A stretch of DNA of 64,000 nucleotides from Bradyrhizobium barranii subsp. apii (GTDB lineage: Bacteria; Pseudomonadota; Alphaproteobacteria; Rhizobiales; Xanthobacteraceae). Made by a program: the position numbers and the translations under genes. Numbering within the stretch: position 1 is the first letter of the stretch; every line of letters begins with the position of its first letter. The notes below the pieces were generated by a model that saw only the letters and a program-made list of their open reading frames with translations, was not told where the DNA came from and searched no databases. The stretch is from positions 1 to 64,000 of the forward strand of contig NZ_CP096257.1 of assembly GCF_011516635.5 (NCBI RefSeq). The letters are read 5' to 3'. Of the stretch, positions 28,120 to 36,369 are shown in pieces.

Positions 28120-29533
28120 GTACGTCATGAAAGCTGATGCGCGCCTATGAGTGAGAGTCTCATCTGATCAAAGCCGTAGCGGGCAGATCAGGACCGAGTC
28201 TTGCGGGCGTCGCGGTAACGCGGCGTCTGAAGTGTAGACAGGGGCCATGTGGGGTGCGGGATTGAGCCACGAAATGCTGAATGTCACGGAGGCCGAGTGT
28301 GTTCCCGACCACGAAGGCAGAATGTGCGCCGTCGCTAAGCGAGACGGTGATGCTCCGTCGGGGTCGAAGGCCGGATCACGCATGGAAAGCACGCATCGGA
28401 ACATGAGAGGCCCGACCGGGTCCGCCGGAATGATCCCCGGTGGGGGATGGCGGCAAGGCAACGCCGGAGCCGCCATCCGAGCTGAGGTCGGGAGTCGGAC
28501 TGGGTTATATTACCGATGAAGCCGTCGAAGGAAACGAGACGGGCTGAGGGAAGGAGCCAGCTCGAGAGGAGCCCAAACGAGAGGGACAAGGACCGGACAC
28601 AGAGCCGGGGTGCCTTGCCGCCCAACCTCGCGAGGGTGAACGCAGCGGCCCGCAAGGCCGCCCGTACCCAATTCACGGCTCTGCTGCATCACGTGAATGT
28701 CGAAGCGCTCGAACGAGCGTTCCGGCGTCAGAAGCGGCGGGCAAGCGCGGGGGTCGATGGGATCACGGTGACGGATTACGAACAGAACCTAGTGAGCAAT
28801 CTCGAGGAGCTCTGTCAACGAATCCACACCAACCGATACCGGCCGCAGCCGGTCAGGCGTGTACATATCCCGAAGGCAGATGGTGGACGGCGTCCACTCG
28901 GCGTGCCAACGCTGGAAGACAAAATCGTTCAAGGCGCGGTCGCCGAGGTGCTGAGCAGCATCTACGAAGTCGACTTCATGGGGTTCTCCTACGGCTTTCG
29001 GCCGGGGCGTAACCCACATCAGGCTCTCTCAGCATTGCATACAGCGATCATGAGCCAGTACGTGAACTGGGTGCTCGATGCCGACATTCGCAACTTCTAC
29101 GACTCGATTGATCACGAGTGGCTGATGCGGATGGTGGCGCACAGGATTGCCGACCCTCGGATCCTCCGGCTCATTCGGATGTGGCTCGAGGCCGGTACCC
29201 TTGAGAGCGGAGAATGGTACGAAACGGACAAGGGGACACCGCAAGGGGCGGGCATCAGCCCGTGCCTCGCCAACATCGTCTTGCACTACGCCCTCGATCT
29301 CTGGGTGCATCAATGGCGCCGTCGGCACGCGAGCGGTCGGGTATCGATCGTGAGGTATGCCGATGACTTCGTGATGGGCTTCGAACGGCTGGCGGATGCC
29401 CGACGCATGATGGCAGACCTCAAGGAGCGACTGGCGCGCTTCGGCCTGGCACTCCACGAGGACAAGACGCGGCTCATCGAGTTCGGCCGTTTACCGGCCA
29501 TGGCTCGACGACAACGCGGCGCACGGCGTCTAG

Positions 29534-31165
29534 CCCGTCTTATTCGTCAGAGGGCGCCTGAGAGGCTGGCGAGCGTGGTGTAAAGCGCTGATGAAGCGTA
29601 GGATTCGGTTGCGAAGCCAACCCCATCACCTTCCACCGCGAACGCCACGCCCGCCATGACCGATGATACGAGTCTACCCTTCTCGTTTCCAGCCGTTCAC
29701 GCCAAGAAAGTCACAGCTGCCTTCGATGGCGGTCGGCTGACCTCGAACGGGGGCGTGATGCTTCTTGCGATGGCCGAGCGACGTCTCGGTTTGGCCAACA
29801 ATTTGGCCCGGGTGTTCCCGGATCGGCGCGATCCGACGCGGGTCGTGCACAGCCTTGTCGATATGTTTCGCGCTCGCATGTTCGCGATCTGCTGCGGCTA
29901 CGAGGACGCCGATGACCTCGATCATCTGCGGTCCGATCCCGCATTCAAGCTGGCCTGTGGACGGCTACCAGACAGCGGTCGCGATCTGTGTTCCCAACCG
30001 ACGCTGTCGCGGCTGGAGAATGCTCCCCGCCTGCGCGACGTGATCCGCCTGACCTACACCCTGGTCGATGCATGGATGGATAGCTATCCGTGCGAGCCTG
30101 CATCCGTCACGCTCGACATTGACGACACCTGCGATGTCGTCCACGGCCATCAGCAACTCTCGCTGTTCAACGCTCATTATGACGAACGCTGCTTCCTGCC
30201 GATCCACGTCTACGACACGGAGAAGAGCCGGCCCGTGGCGGTCGTGCTGCGGCCCGGCAAGACGCCTGGCGGGGTCGAGGTGCGTGCCCATCTGCGCCGC
30301 CTGGTGCGGCACATCCGCACGCGATGGCACAAGACGCGAATTACGTTCCGTGGCGACGGGCACTATGCTCGGCCGGAGGCGATGACGTGGTGCGAGAACA
30401 ACGGCATCGACTACATCTTCGGTCTGTCCGGTACCAGGCCGCTCGCCAGAAAAGTCGACGAGGTCGCCGACGATATCCGCACCCGACGCGCCATCGAGAA
30501 CCTAGCTGTTCTGCGCGGCTATACCGAGACGCGCCACAAGGCAAAGTCCTGGGATCGCGAACGGCGCACCGTCGCCCGTATTGAGGCGACGATGCTCGGC
30601 CTCGACATCCGCTTCGTCGTCACCAGCCTCGATGTCGGCTCGGCCGAGTGGATCTACGACAGCCTGTATTGCGCGCGCGGCCAAGCCGAGAATCTGATCA
30701 AGCTGCATAAGACGCAGCTCGCCTCCGATCGCACCAGTTGCCGTTCGGCGCTCGCCAATCAAGTCCGCCTCGTTCTCCATACCGCCGCTTATTGGCTGAT
30801 GCTGACCGTGCGCGACGCCATTCCCAAAGTCCGGGAATTGGCCACTGCCGAGTTCGCGACGCTGCGTCTTCGGCTCTTGAAAATCGCCGCCCGGGTTGTC
30901 GAGACCAAGAGCCGCATTCGCCTTGCGTTCGCCGCGGCATGTCCCGAAGCCGACCTGATCCGCAGCTTGCCCGGCGCGCTGCTGCCGCTCGGTCCTTGAC
31001 CGGTGGGGCGTCCGCCCGCGTTCACCCAACCCATCCCTCAAGCGCGTTGCAAAGTACCGGTCGTCAGGCGGTGAAAAGCCGAAGGCAATCCTGTGCGCCT
31101 CGTCAGCGGAGGTGTGCGGATGCACCAGTCGGACCAAAATACCGCGCTCTCACGAATAGGGCGGG
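29534..31165 (+). mobile_element. IS1380-family element, copy 1
   Basis: The element is 1632 bases. The left end is CCCGTCTTATTCGTCAGAG; the right end read inward is CCCGCCCTATTCGTGAGAG. It is flanked by CTAG at 29530-29533 and 31166-31169. The 5' two-thirds of the transposase gene differ from copies 2 and 3 at many positions, while the last roughly 600 bases appear identical. Confidence 0.92.
29656..30999 (+). CDS. IS1380-family transposase
   Basis: A 447-residue DDE transposase. It shows ASVTLDIDDTCDVVHGHQQL with the first Asp, TFRGDGHYARPEAMTWCENN with the second, and YCARGQAENLIKLHKTQLAS with the Glu (the YREKG-like signature of this superfamily), in the order expected. The frame is complete and could be active. 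The start ATG 29656 is shared by all three full copies in the window. Confidence 0.92.
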   Translation: MTDDTSLPFSFPAVHAKKVTAAFDGGRLTSNGGVMLLAMAERRLGLANNLARVFPDRRDPTRVVHSLVDMFRARMFAICCGYEDADDLDHLRSDPAFKLACGRLPDSGRDLCSQPTLSRLENAPRLRDVIRLTYTLVDAWMDSYPCEPASVTLDIDDTCDVVHGHQQLSLFNAHYDERCFLPIHVYDTEKSRPVAVVLRPGKTPGGVEVRAHLRRLVRHIRTRWHKTRITFRGDGHYARPEAMTWCENNGIDYIFGLSGTRPLARKVDEVADDIRTRRAIENLAVLRGYTETRHKAKSWDRERRTVARIEATMLGLDIRFVVTSLDVGSAEWIYDSLYCARGQAENLIKLHKTQLASDRTSCRSALANQVRLVLHTAAYWLMLTVRDAIPKVRELATAEFATLRLRLLKIAARVVETKSRIRLAFAAACPEADLIRSLPGALLPLGP

Positions 31166-31579
31166 CTAGATACATTCGCCTTCCTCGGCCTCACCCACTA
31201 CTCTGGGTGGACCAGGGACGGCAGATTTATCGTAAAACGCAAAACGCAGAGCAAACGCATGACGCGAAAGCTGAAGGCGTTGCGGCAGGAAGCGTGGCAG
31301 ATCATGCATGCCCCGATGGCGACACAGCATCGCTGGTACTCCAGCGTGCTGCGCGGCCACTACGGCTACTATGGCGTCCCACACAACTGGCGCGCTCTCA
31401 ACGGATTCCTACAGGAGGTCCGGCGCATCTGGTTCACCTGCCTCAGGCGGCGGAGCCAGAAGAACCGGGACAAGGGCTGGGACTGGTTTGAGACTGTGGA
31501 AGCGCGTTTTCCCTTACCCCGGGCACGTGTCGTTCACTCATGGGCGTAGGAGCAAACCGATGCGGGTGACTCTCGAGAA

Positions 31580-31613
31580 GAGCCGGGTGCGGGAAATCTG
31601 CATGCCCGGATCT
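31580..31613 (+). ncRNA. Group II intron domain V
   Basis: A 34-base hairpin beginning GAGCCGGGTGCGGGAAATCT and ending CCCGGATCT. It has the AGC catalytic triad near the 5' end, a GAAA-type loop and a bulge, matching the strongly conserved domain V. It lies 30 bases past the maturase stop, the standard position. Confidence 0.85.
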
Positions 31614-31693
31614 GTGAGGGCGAAGCCGAATGGCTTAGCTACTCGACCATCCCCCGAGCAGCTCATCCGGTCATCGCCAGACGAAGGCAGCTA

Positions 31694-32870
31694 GTACCTC
31701 GTCACAGTGATTATGACTCTTTGGAAGAGGCGGGATAGGCGCCTGCCATTTTGGCGCGAGCCTTGTCTGTTGTGAACATCCATTTGATGCGGGAGCGGGC
31801 GGCATTTCGTTGTCGTTCCCAGGCGGTGATTTCGCGGCCCAGTCGCTTGGAGTCGTCGATCCTGCGATCCAGGCACTGGCCTCGCAGGACGCCGATTTCG
31901 ATCTCGACCATGTTGAGCCAACTTGCGTGCTTTGGGGTGTAGTGGAACTCGAGCCGTCGCAAAATCCGCCTGGCTTCGGCGGGCGGGAACGCCTGATAGA
32001 GGGCGCCGGCGGAGTGGGTCGATAAATGGTCCTGGACGACCCGGATGATCTCGGCGTCGGGATAATGGATGTCGACGAGATCACGCATGCATTGGGCGTA
32101 ATCTCGTGCCGCTCGCCGCTCGGTGACCTTGACCTTGCGCCAGGGACGATGCACGTCGAAGAGAACGAAGAGATTGACCGTGCCATTGCGACGATACTCA
32201 TAATCGTAACGTTCGAGGTGGCCGGGCTTGGCCGGAATGGGCTGACGCACCTCGCCGATGAGTTGCACCGGGCTTTCGTCGAAGCACACCACTGGCCGTC
32301 TGGAGTCGGGCACCTCGGCATAGAGGTCGAGCACATCCTCCATGCGGGCGACGTATTCGCCGCCGACCTGCGGAATGCACCACATGTCTTTGCGCCAGGG
32401 CTTGAGGCCATTCTCGGCCAGGCGCCGCCGAACCGTCTCGTGCGACAGGCTCTTGTGTTCGGTGAGCTTGACCATCGCAGCCGCCAGCAGCTTTAGCGTC
32501 CAGCGGGCACGGCCCTTTGGGGGACTGGCGCAGGCTGTCGCCACCAGCAAGGCTTCTTCCTTGCCGTGAGTTTGCATTCCGCCCCGGGACGCGGCTCTTC
32601 GCTCAGCGCCCGCTCCAGATTGCCTTCCACGAAGCGTCGCTTGGTCCGGTACACGGTCGAGCCGCTCACGACGACGCTCCTTGCGATCTCCTCGTCGCTG
32701 GTCCCAGCATCGGCGGCCAGCAAAATCTGCGCGCGCTTGAGCTTCCGGGACGCATGCTTGCCGCCGCTGAGCAGCGCCCTCAGTTCGGTGCGCTCGATTT
32801 GGCTGAGTTCGACCCGATAGCGTACATTCATGGCCTGCCTCCTCGTTCGAGGCACGCACGAACAACTGAA
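31694..32870 (-). mobile_element. IS630-family element, boundaries approximate
   Basis: A second, unrelated IS630-type element defined by its transposase and by the change from intron sequence at about 31690 to a new gene at 32875. A TA precedes GTACCTCG at the left; a GTGCCTCG-like motif occurs near the right end on the minus strand. The ends could not be fixed exactly. Confidence 0.6.
31711..32831 (-). pseudogene. IS630-family transposase with frameshift
   Basis: Start MNVRYRVELSQIERTELRAL at 32831 with a helix-turn-helix (TSDEEIARSVVVSGSTVYRT). The frame shifts at about 32570: the family sequence continues as KEEALLVATACASPPKGRAR in another frame, consistent with loss of one base in ACGGCAAGG. 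The DDE part is intact: VVCFDESPVQLIGEV, IRVVQDHLSTHSAGALYQAF, YTPKHASWLNMVEIEIGVL. The shift does not sit on an obvious slippery run, so mutation is more likely than programmed frameshifting. Confidence 0.82.
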
Positions 32871-32874
32871 TCGG

Positions 32875-33132
32875 ATGGCCGGCGTGAGTCCTTCGGCAAA
32901 ACCCTTCACGCCCGCGCAGGGGCAGTATCTGGCTTTTATCCACCTCTATACCCGGCTGCATCGCAGGCCCCCGGCCGAAACCGACATGCAGGAATATTTC
33001 CGCGTCAGCCCGCCTTCGGTTCACCAGATGGTGCTGACGCTGGAACGCGCCGGCCTCATCAGACGGCAGCCAAGGACGCCTCGCAGCATCGAGGTCCTCA
33101 TTGATCCGAAACTCCTGCCGGAGCTAATCTGA
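32875..33132 (+). CDS. Small LexA-DNA-binding-domain-like protein
   Basis: An 85-residue winged-helix protein: FTPAQGQYLAFIHLYTRLHR, RPPAETDMQEYFRVSPPSVH, QMVLTLERAGLIRRQPRTPR, then SIEVLIDPKLLPELI. The pattern matches the LexA N-terminal DNA-binding domain without the peptidase half. Such mini-LexA proteins are common in rhizobia and often lie next to IS630 elements, as here, but a functional link is unproven. The start is set at ATG 32875; an ATG at 32830 would overlap the transposase start on the other strand. Confidence 0.75.
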   Translation: MAGVSPSAKPFTPAQGQYLAFIHLYTRLHRRPPAETDMQEYFRVSPPSVHQMVLTLERAGLIRRQPRTPRSIEVLIDPKLLPELI

Positions 33133-33380
33133 CCGCCGGACCCAACCTGTCAAAATCACTTTGCAGAGCCACTAGTTAGTGACCGGAGAAAACTGGGTGT
33201 CCAGTTTGTGTATCGTCTGAAAATCGCAATCTCGTATTCAAAGCGCACGCCCGGCAAAGCTTGTCGGATGATTCAGCACACTGGGCGGGCTCAGTGGATA
33301 GGAAGGATTGTTGCGGGCGGCCATTCAACATCGCCACTAAAACAACGGGTTCGACAAAAGGCGCGCGGCCGAACGCTATC

Positions 33381-33408
33381 GGGGGTTCGAATCCCTCCCT
33401 CTCCGCCA
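33381..33408 (+). other. 3' end of tRNA-Ser, island attachment-site remnant
   Basis: The segment holds a T-arm with GGTTCGAATCCC and the acceptor end CCCTCTCCGCCA, the 3' part of a serine tRNA including CCA. Upstream sequence does not form the rest of a tRNA. An integrase gene starts 90 bases downstream, the usual attL/attR geometry of islands that insert into tRNA 3' ends. Confidence 0.8.
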
Positions 33409-33497
33409 GATCACAGAAAAAGCGTTGAAAACTCAGTAACTAGCGGTGAAATAAGGCTCTTCGAAGGAGGCCGGTGGTACACAAAGGTGGCACCACG

Positions 33498-33779
33498 ATG
33501 GGTTTTCGCATGATCGAGCCTTGGACGAATCCGCGCAGCGACTTTCTCTGGTTCAGGAAGCGAGTCCCCGCGAAGTTCGTCGCCCTTATGGGCCGGCGCG
33601 ACATCAAGTTCTCGCTCGGCACCAAGGACGTCGACGAGGCGCGGCTGCGCTGCGCCGAAGAGAACATCAAGCTCGAGCGGATGTGGCAGGATCACGCCGC
33701 AGGTCGGCCGCGTGGGCGCGAGCTGGACTATCGCCAGATCGTGGCGCTCGCCGGCGAGTTCTACAAGGAGACCGTCGAG
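33498..33779 (+). pseudogene. Tyrosine-recombinase integrase, N-terminal fragment
   Basis: The residues RSDFLWFRKRVPAKFVALMG then DIKFSLGTKDVDEARLRCAE are the arm-binding N-terminal domain of phage/island tyrosine recombinases (DUF6538-type). The frame leaves the family after YKETVE at about 33780, so the core-binding and catalytic domains are lost. Its position next to the tRNA-Ser 3' end identifies it as the former integrase of the island. Confidence 0.82.
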
Positions 33780-33781
33780 AG

Positions 33782-34351
33782 GCATTCATCGAGACCATCG
33801 AGATCCCGATCAGGGGCGTGTGCCCGCTGCTCATGCACAACGGCGCGCTGGCCGACCCGCTCGACGAGCGCACCATCAGCTTGGCCGCCATCACCGGCAA
33901 GCGCCTCAAGACCAAGGCCGACCACGAGGAGATCGCCCGCCGCGAATGGTATGGAGGTCTCTGGCTCAACGACAAGCTGCCGTGCGTTCCGCAGGAGGCC
34001 GTCGAGGCGGCCTTCGTCCAGGGCGCCAAGACGCGGAGGAAAGGCGACGCCGCGAAAGCCGGCTTCGTCGTCAACGAGCCGGCGATGCTGGTCTACGACG
34101 GACCGACCGACCTTGCGAAGCTCTGGGACGACGCGCGGTTCCGACTTCGCAAGGGCGTGCGCGTGCTCCGGGCGCGTCCCATGCGGACCCGCCCGCGCTT
34201 CCCCGAGTGGAGCGCCGTGATCTCGGCCACATTCCTGAGCACCGAACTGAACCGGTCGGAGGTCGTGGACTTCATGAAGATCGCGGGAGCGACGCGCGGC
34301 ATCGGCGACTGGCGGCCCAAGTACGGCCGGTTCGAGGTGCTGATCGACTAG
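33782..34351 (+). pseudogene. Phage-type protein of unknown function, 5' end lost
   Basis: The frame begins AFIETIEIPIRGVCPLLMHN and runs to SRFEVLID-like ending KYGRFEVLID. It resembles a family of about 190-residue phage and prophage proteins of unknown function that start with a similar beta strand and an LLMH motif and end RPRFGRF. The normal start codon is missing because the sequence is fused to the integrase fragment; only a few residues seem lost. A downstream GC-rich pentamer repeat, often seen around phage genes, supports the origin. Confidence 0.55.
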
Positions 34352-34440
34352 GTTCAAGGCACGGCACGGCGCGGCAAGGTGCGGCGTGGCGGGGCGTGGC
34401 CCGGCGAGCCATGGCAGGCCCCGGCGTGGCGAGGCGAGGG
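34352..34440. repeat. Degenerate GGCRNGGC pentamer repeat tract
   Basis: About 90 bases of imperfect five-base repeats (GGCAC, GGCGC, GGCAA, GGCGT, GGCGA). It occupies the gap between the phage-type gene and the next operon. No coding role. Confidence 0.75.
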
Positions 34441-34545
34441 GAGAGCTCCGAACAGGGCTGCTCCAGATTTTTTTCGAAACGAGCGAGACGCCGTCGGCGA
34501 CGACGGTCGACGCGCCTTCGGGCGCGAACGGGAGAACTTTGCGTG

Positions 34546-35052
34546 ATGAGTACGAAGAAGAAGATTGATCGACAGTCCGGCGGGCACGCCGAAGCCTACG
34601 CCCATTGCTGTCCGTGGGCGGACGGGCTTCGCCTGTGGCGCACGGTGCCGGCGGACGGGTTCGGTCCCGCCGAACACGCCGCCGTCGCTGAGTGCATGCG
34701 GCGCACCTCCTCCACCATCGAGGTCTGGCGTGCGGCCATCGGCGGCGACGCGCCGAGCGCGATCCGTCGGGTGCTGCGCATGAAGCGACCGCCGGCCATC
34801 ACGGCGTCGACCGACCTGACGATGACGGTGCTGCTCAACGCCGCGCTCGCCGGCAGCGCCGGCGCCGCGCTGGTGCTTTCGCATTTGCTCCGGCAGATGC
34901 CGCTGGACGACGTCGAGCGGCGCCGTCTCTCGACGTCGTGGCTGGCCCACAACATGCCTCGGGCCGAGGCCGACGGCGGAGGCATCCGTCGCCGTCTCGG
35001 CAGGCGCGCCGCCCGCGTCTCCGCGCGTACCGAAGGGGAGGTCAAGCCGTGA
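34546..35052 (+). CDS. Hypothetical protein
   Basis: A 168-residue protein starting MSTKKKIDRQSGGHAEAYAH. The middle has a stretch of small residues (LNAALAGSAGAALVLSHLLR) that could form a helix, and the C-terminus is strongly basic (RRRLGRRAARVSARTE). No family is recognised. Its TGA overlaps the GTG of the phosphoesterase gene in GTGA, so the two are translationally coupled and likely work together. Confidence 0.6.
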   Translation: MSTKKKIDRQSGGHAEAYAHCCPWADGLRLWRTVPADGFGPAEHAAVAECMRRTSSTIEVWRAAIGGDAPSAIRRVLRMKRPPAITASTDLTMTVLLNAALAGSAGAALVLSHLLRQMPLDDVERRRLSTSWLAHNMPRAEADGGGIRRRLGRRAARVSARTEGEVKP

Positions 35053-35870
35053 GGATCCAGATCTTCTCCGACCTGCACGTGGGCGTCGGTTCCCTCAAGC
35101 AGATCACGGTGGCCAAGGACGTCGACCTCGCCGTCGTCGCAGGCGACGTCGCCGAAGGCGCGCAAAATGCGTTCGCGACGCTGCGGGGCTTCGTGCCGGA
35201 GGCCGTCCCCATCGTCTTCACCATGGGCAACCACGAATACTACCGGCGATTCCTCGGCGAGGAACTGGCGCTCGCCAGGGCGCTGGCGCCGGACTTCAAC
35301 ATCCATCTGCTCGAGAACGACTGCGTCGTCGTCGGCGGCGGCACCGTCAGGGTCGCGGGCGCTTCGCTCTGGACCGACTACCGCCTGTTCGGCGACAGCA
35401 ACGCGCCCGCCGCCATGCACGCCGCCCGCGTCGGGATGAACGATCACCGGCTGATCGGCTGGAAGCGCAAGCCGTGGGAGCGCTTCCGGCCTCAGGAAGC
35501 AGCATTGCTGCACGCTGCCTCGCGCGCCTTCTTCGTCGAGACCTTCGCGACCCCGTTCGACGGGCTCGCAACGGTCGCGGTCAGTCACCACGCCCCCCAC
35601 GTCGGGTCCGTCGCCGCGCGGTTCGAGAGCGACATCCTCAGCGCGGCGTTCGCCAGCACGTTCCTCGAGGAGTTGGATTCCAAGCGGCAGGTCGTCGACA
35701 GCCAGCAGCCCGCGACGACTTTGAAGCCCCCGGATATTTGGGTTCATGGGCACGTCCACGACGGTGTGGACTACCGCGTCGGCTCGACGAGGGTGATCGC
35801 GAACCCTCACGGATACGGCCGGGAGAACGCCGCTTTCGATCCGGCGCTGGTCATCGAGGTCGGCACATGA
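35049..35870 (+). CDS. Calcineurin-type metallophosphoesterase
   Basis: A 273-residue protein with the complete motif set: FSDLHVG (DxH), VVAGDVAEG (GD), TMGNHEYYRR (GNHE), VSHHAPHVG (H) and WVHGHVHDGVDY (GHxH). The substrate is unknown; relatives hydrolyse phosphodiesters in nucleotides or nucleic acids. The GTG start at 35049 overlaps the upstream stop. It is part of a tightly packed gene group leading to the FtsH-like protease. Confidence 0.88.
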   Translation: MRIQIFSDLHVGVGSLKQITVAKDVDLAVVAGDVAEGAQNAFATLRGFVPEAVPIVFTMGNHEYYRRFLGEELALARALAPDFNIHLLENDCVVVGGGTVRVAGASLWTDYRLFGDSNAPAAMHAARVGMNDHRLIGWKRKPWERFRPQEAALLHAASRAFFVETFATPFDGLATVAVSHHAPHVGSVAARFESDILSAAFASTFLEELDSKRQVVDSQQPATTLKPPDIWVHGHVHDGVDYRVGSTRVIANPHGYGRENAAFDPALVIEVGT

Positions 35871-36043
35871 GGTTTACCTGGATGCACCGGCGACCGGTCA
35901 CACGCAAGCCACCACTGCACGAACGGGCCACGCCCCCACCATCACGGCGCCGGCGAGACCGGCGCCGGCACCACGCTCATCAGAAACACAGGGTCGCACA
36001 TGATCACCGAAAATTTCCGCTTTCTACTGCCGCGCTGCATTGA
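35867..36043 (+). CDS. Possible short basic protein
   Basis: An ATG overlapping the phosphoesterase stop opens a 58-residue, Arg/His-rich frame (MRFTWMHRRPVTRKPPLHER...). It overlaps the next gene by 44 bases in another frame. Composition is unusual and there is no family match, so it may not be a gene. Confidence 0.25.
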   Translation: MRFTWMHRRPVTRKPPLHERATPPPSRRRRDRRRHHAHQKHRVAHDHRKFPLSTAALH

Positions 36044-36368
36044 GCATGACCTGGCCGTCAAGCTCCGGGTCCTGGCCGACGATCTCGATCGAATTCGCGC
36101 GGGTGGCGCACCGACCAAGGCCGAGCTCGCGAAGGCGCCGCTGATCGTGGACTGGCGTCTGGTGCTCACGCAGATCGGTCTTCGGTTGCTGGGTTTCGTG
36201 GCCGGTCATCCCCGGCTCGGCAACATCAACGCGATGACCAGCCAGCTCTGGGCGGCCGGCCCCGACGGCACCTGGATCCGCACGCTGTCGAGATTCTATC
36301 GGCTCGGCCTTCGCCACCGGAATGAGGATCGTGATGTCGGCGATCCGAACTTCGACGGGGGCGTCTGA
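36000..36368 (+). CDS. DUF6634-like protein
   Basis: A 122-residue protein: LRVLADDLDRIRAGGAPTKA, ELAKAPLIVDWRLVLTQIGL, RLLGFVAGHPRLGNINAMTS, then QLWAAGPDGTWIRTLSRFYR. The pattern matches a small rhizobial family (DUF6634, as I recall it) with no known function. It ends two bases before the start of the FtsH-like gene, implying an operon. Confidence 0.7.
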   Translation: MITENFRFLLPRCIEHDLAVKLRVLADDLDRIRAGGAPTKAELAKAPLIVDWRLVLTQIGLRLLGFVAGHPRLGNINAMTSQLWAAGPDGTWIRTLSRFYRLGLRHRNEDRDVGDPNFDGGV

Positions 36369-36369
36369 G

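Larger units (their letters stand above)
28516..31549 (+). pseudogene. ltrA: Group II intron reverse transcriptase/maturase, split by IS1380
   Basis: The first segment (28516-29532) has RT domains including RVHIPKADGGRRPLGVPTLED, GFRPGRNPHQAL, GTPQGAGISPCLANIVLHY and the catalytic IVRYADDFV. The second (31170-31549) has FAFLGLTHYSGWTRDGRFIV and the maturase domain FLQEVRRIWFTCLRRRSQKN. The IS is flanked by a CTAG duplication. Removing it together with one CTAG gives the in-frame junction RRL-DTFAFLGL and a 465-residue protein with no other defect. Insertion therefore appears recent and reversible. Confidence 0.9.
28151..31650 (+). mobile_element. Group II intron interrupted by an IS1380 element
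   Basis: A bacterial group II intron. A structured 5' region of about 370 bases precedes the reverse-transcriptase gene, and a domain V hairpin lies at 31580-31613 followed by a domain VI-like hairpin. The 3' end falls near 31650. The 5' end is estimated from GTGAGAG at 28151, which only loosely fits the GUGYG rule, so it may be off by some bases. The intron lies just beyond an IS256 end. The IS1380 at 29534-31165 splits its reading frame. Confidence 0.75.

Noticed and set aside
33300..33410. A complete tRNA gene
   Set aside because: Only the T-arm and acceptor 3' strand can be matched; no anticodon stem or 5' acceptor strand is found upstream.
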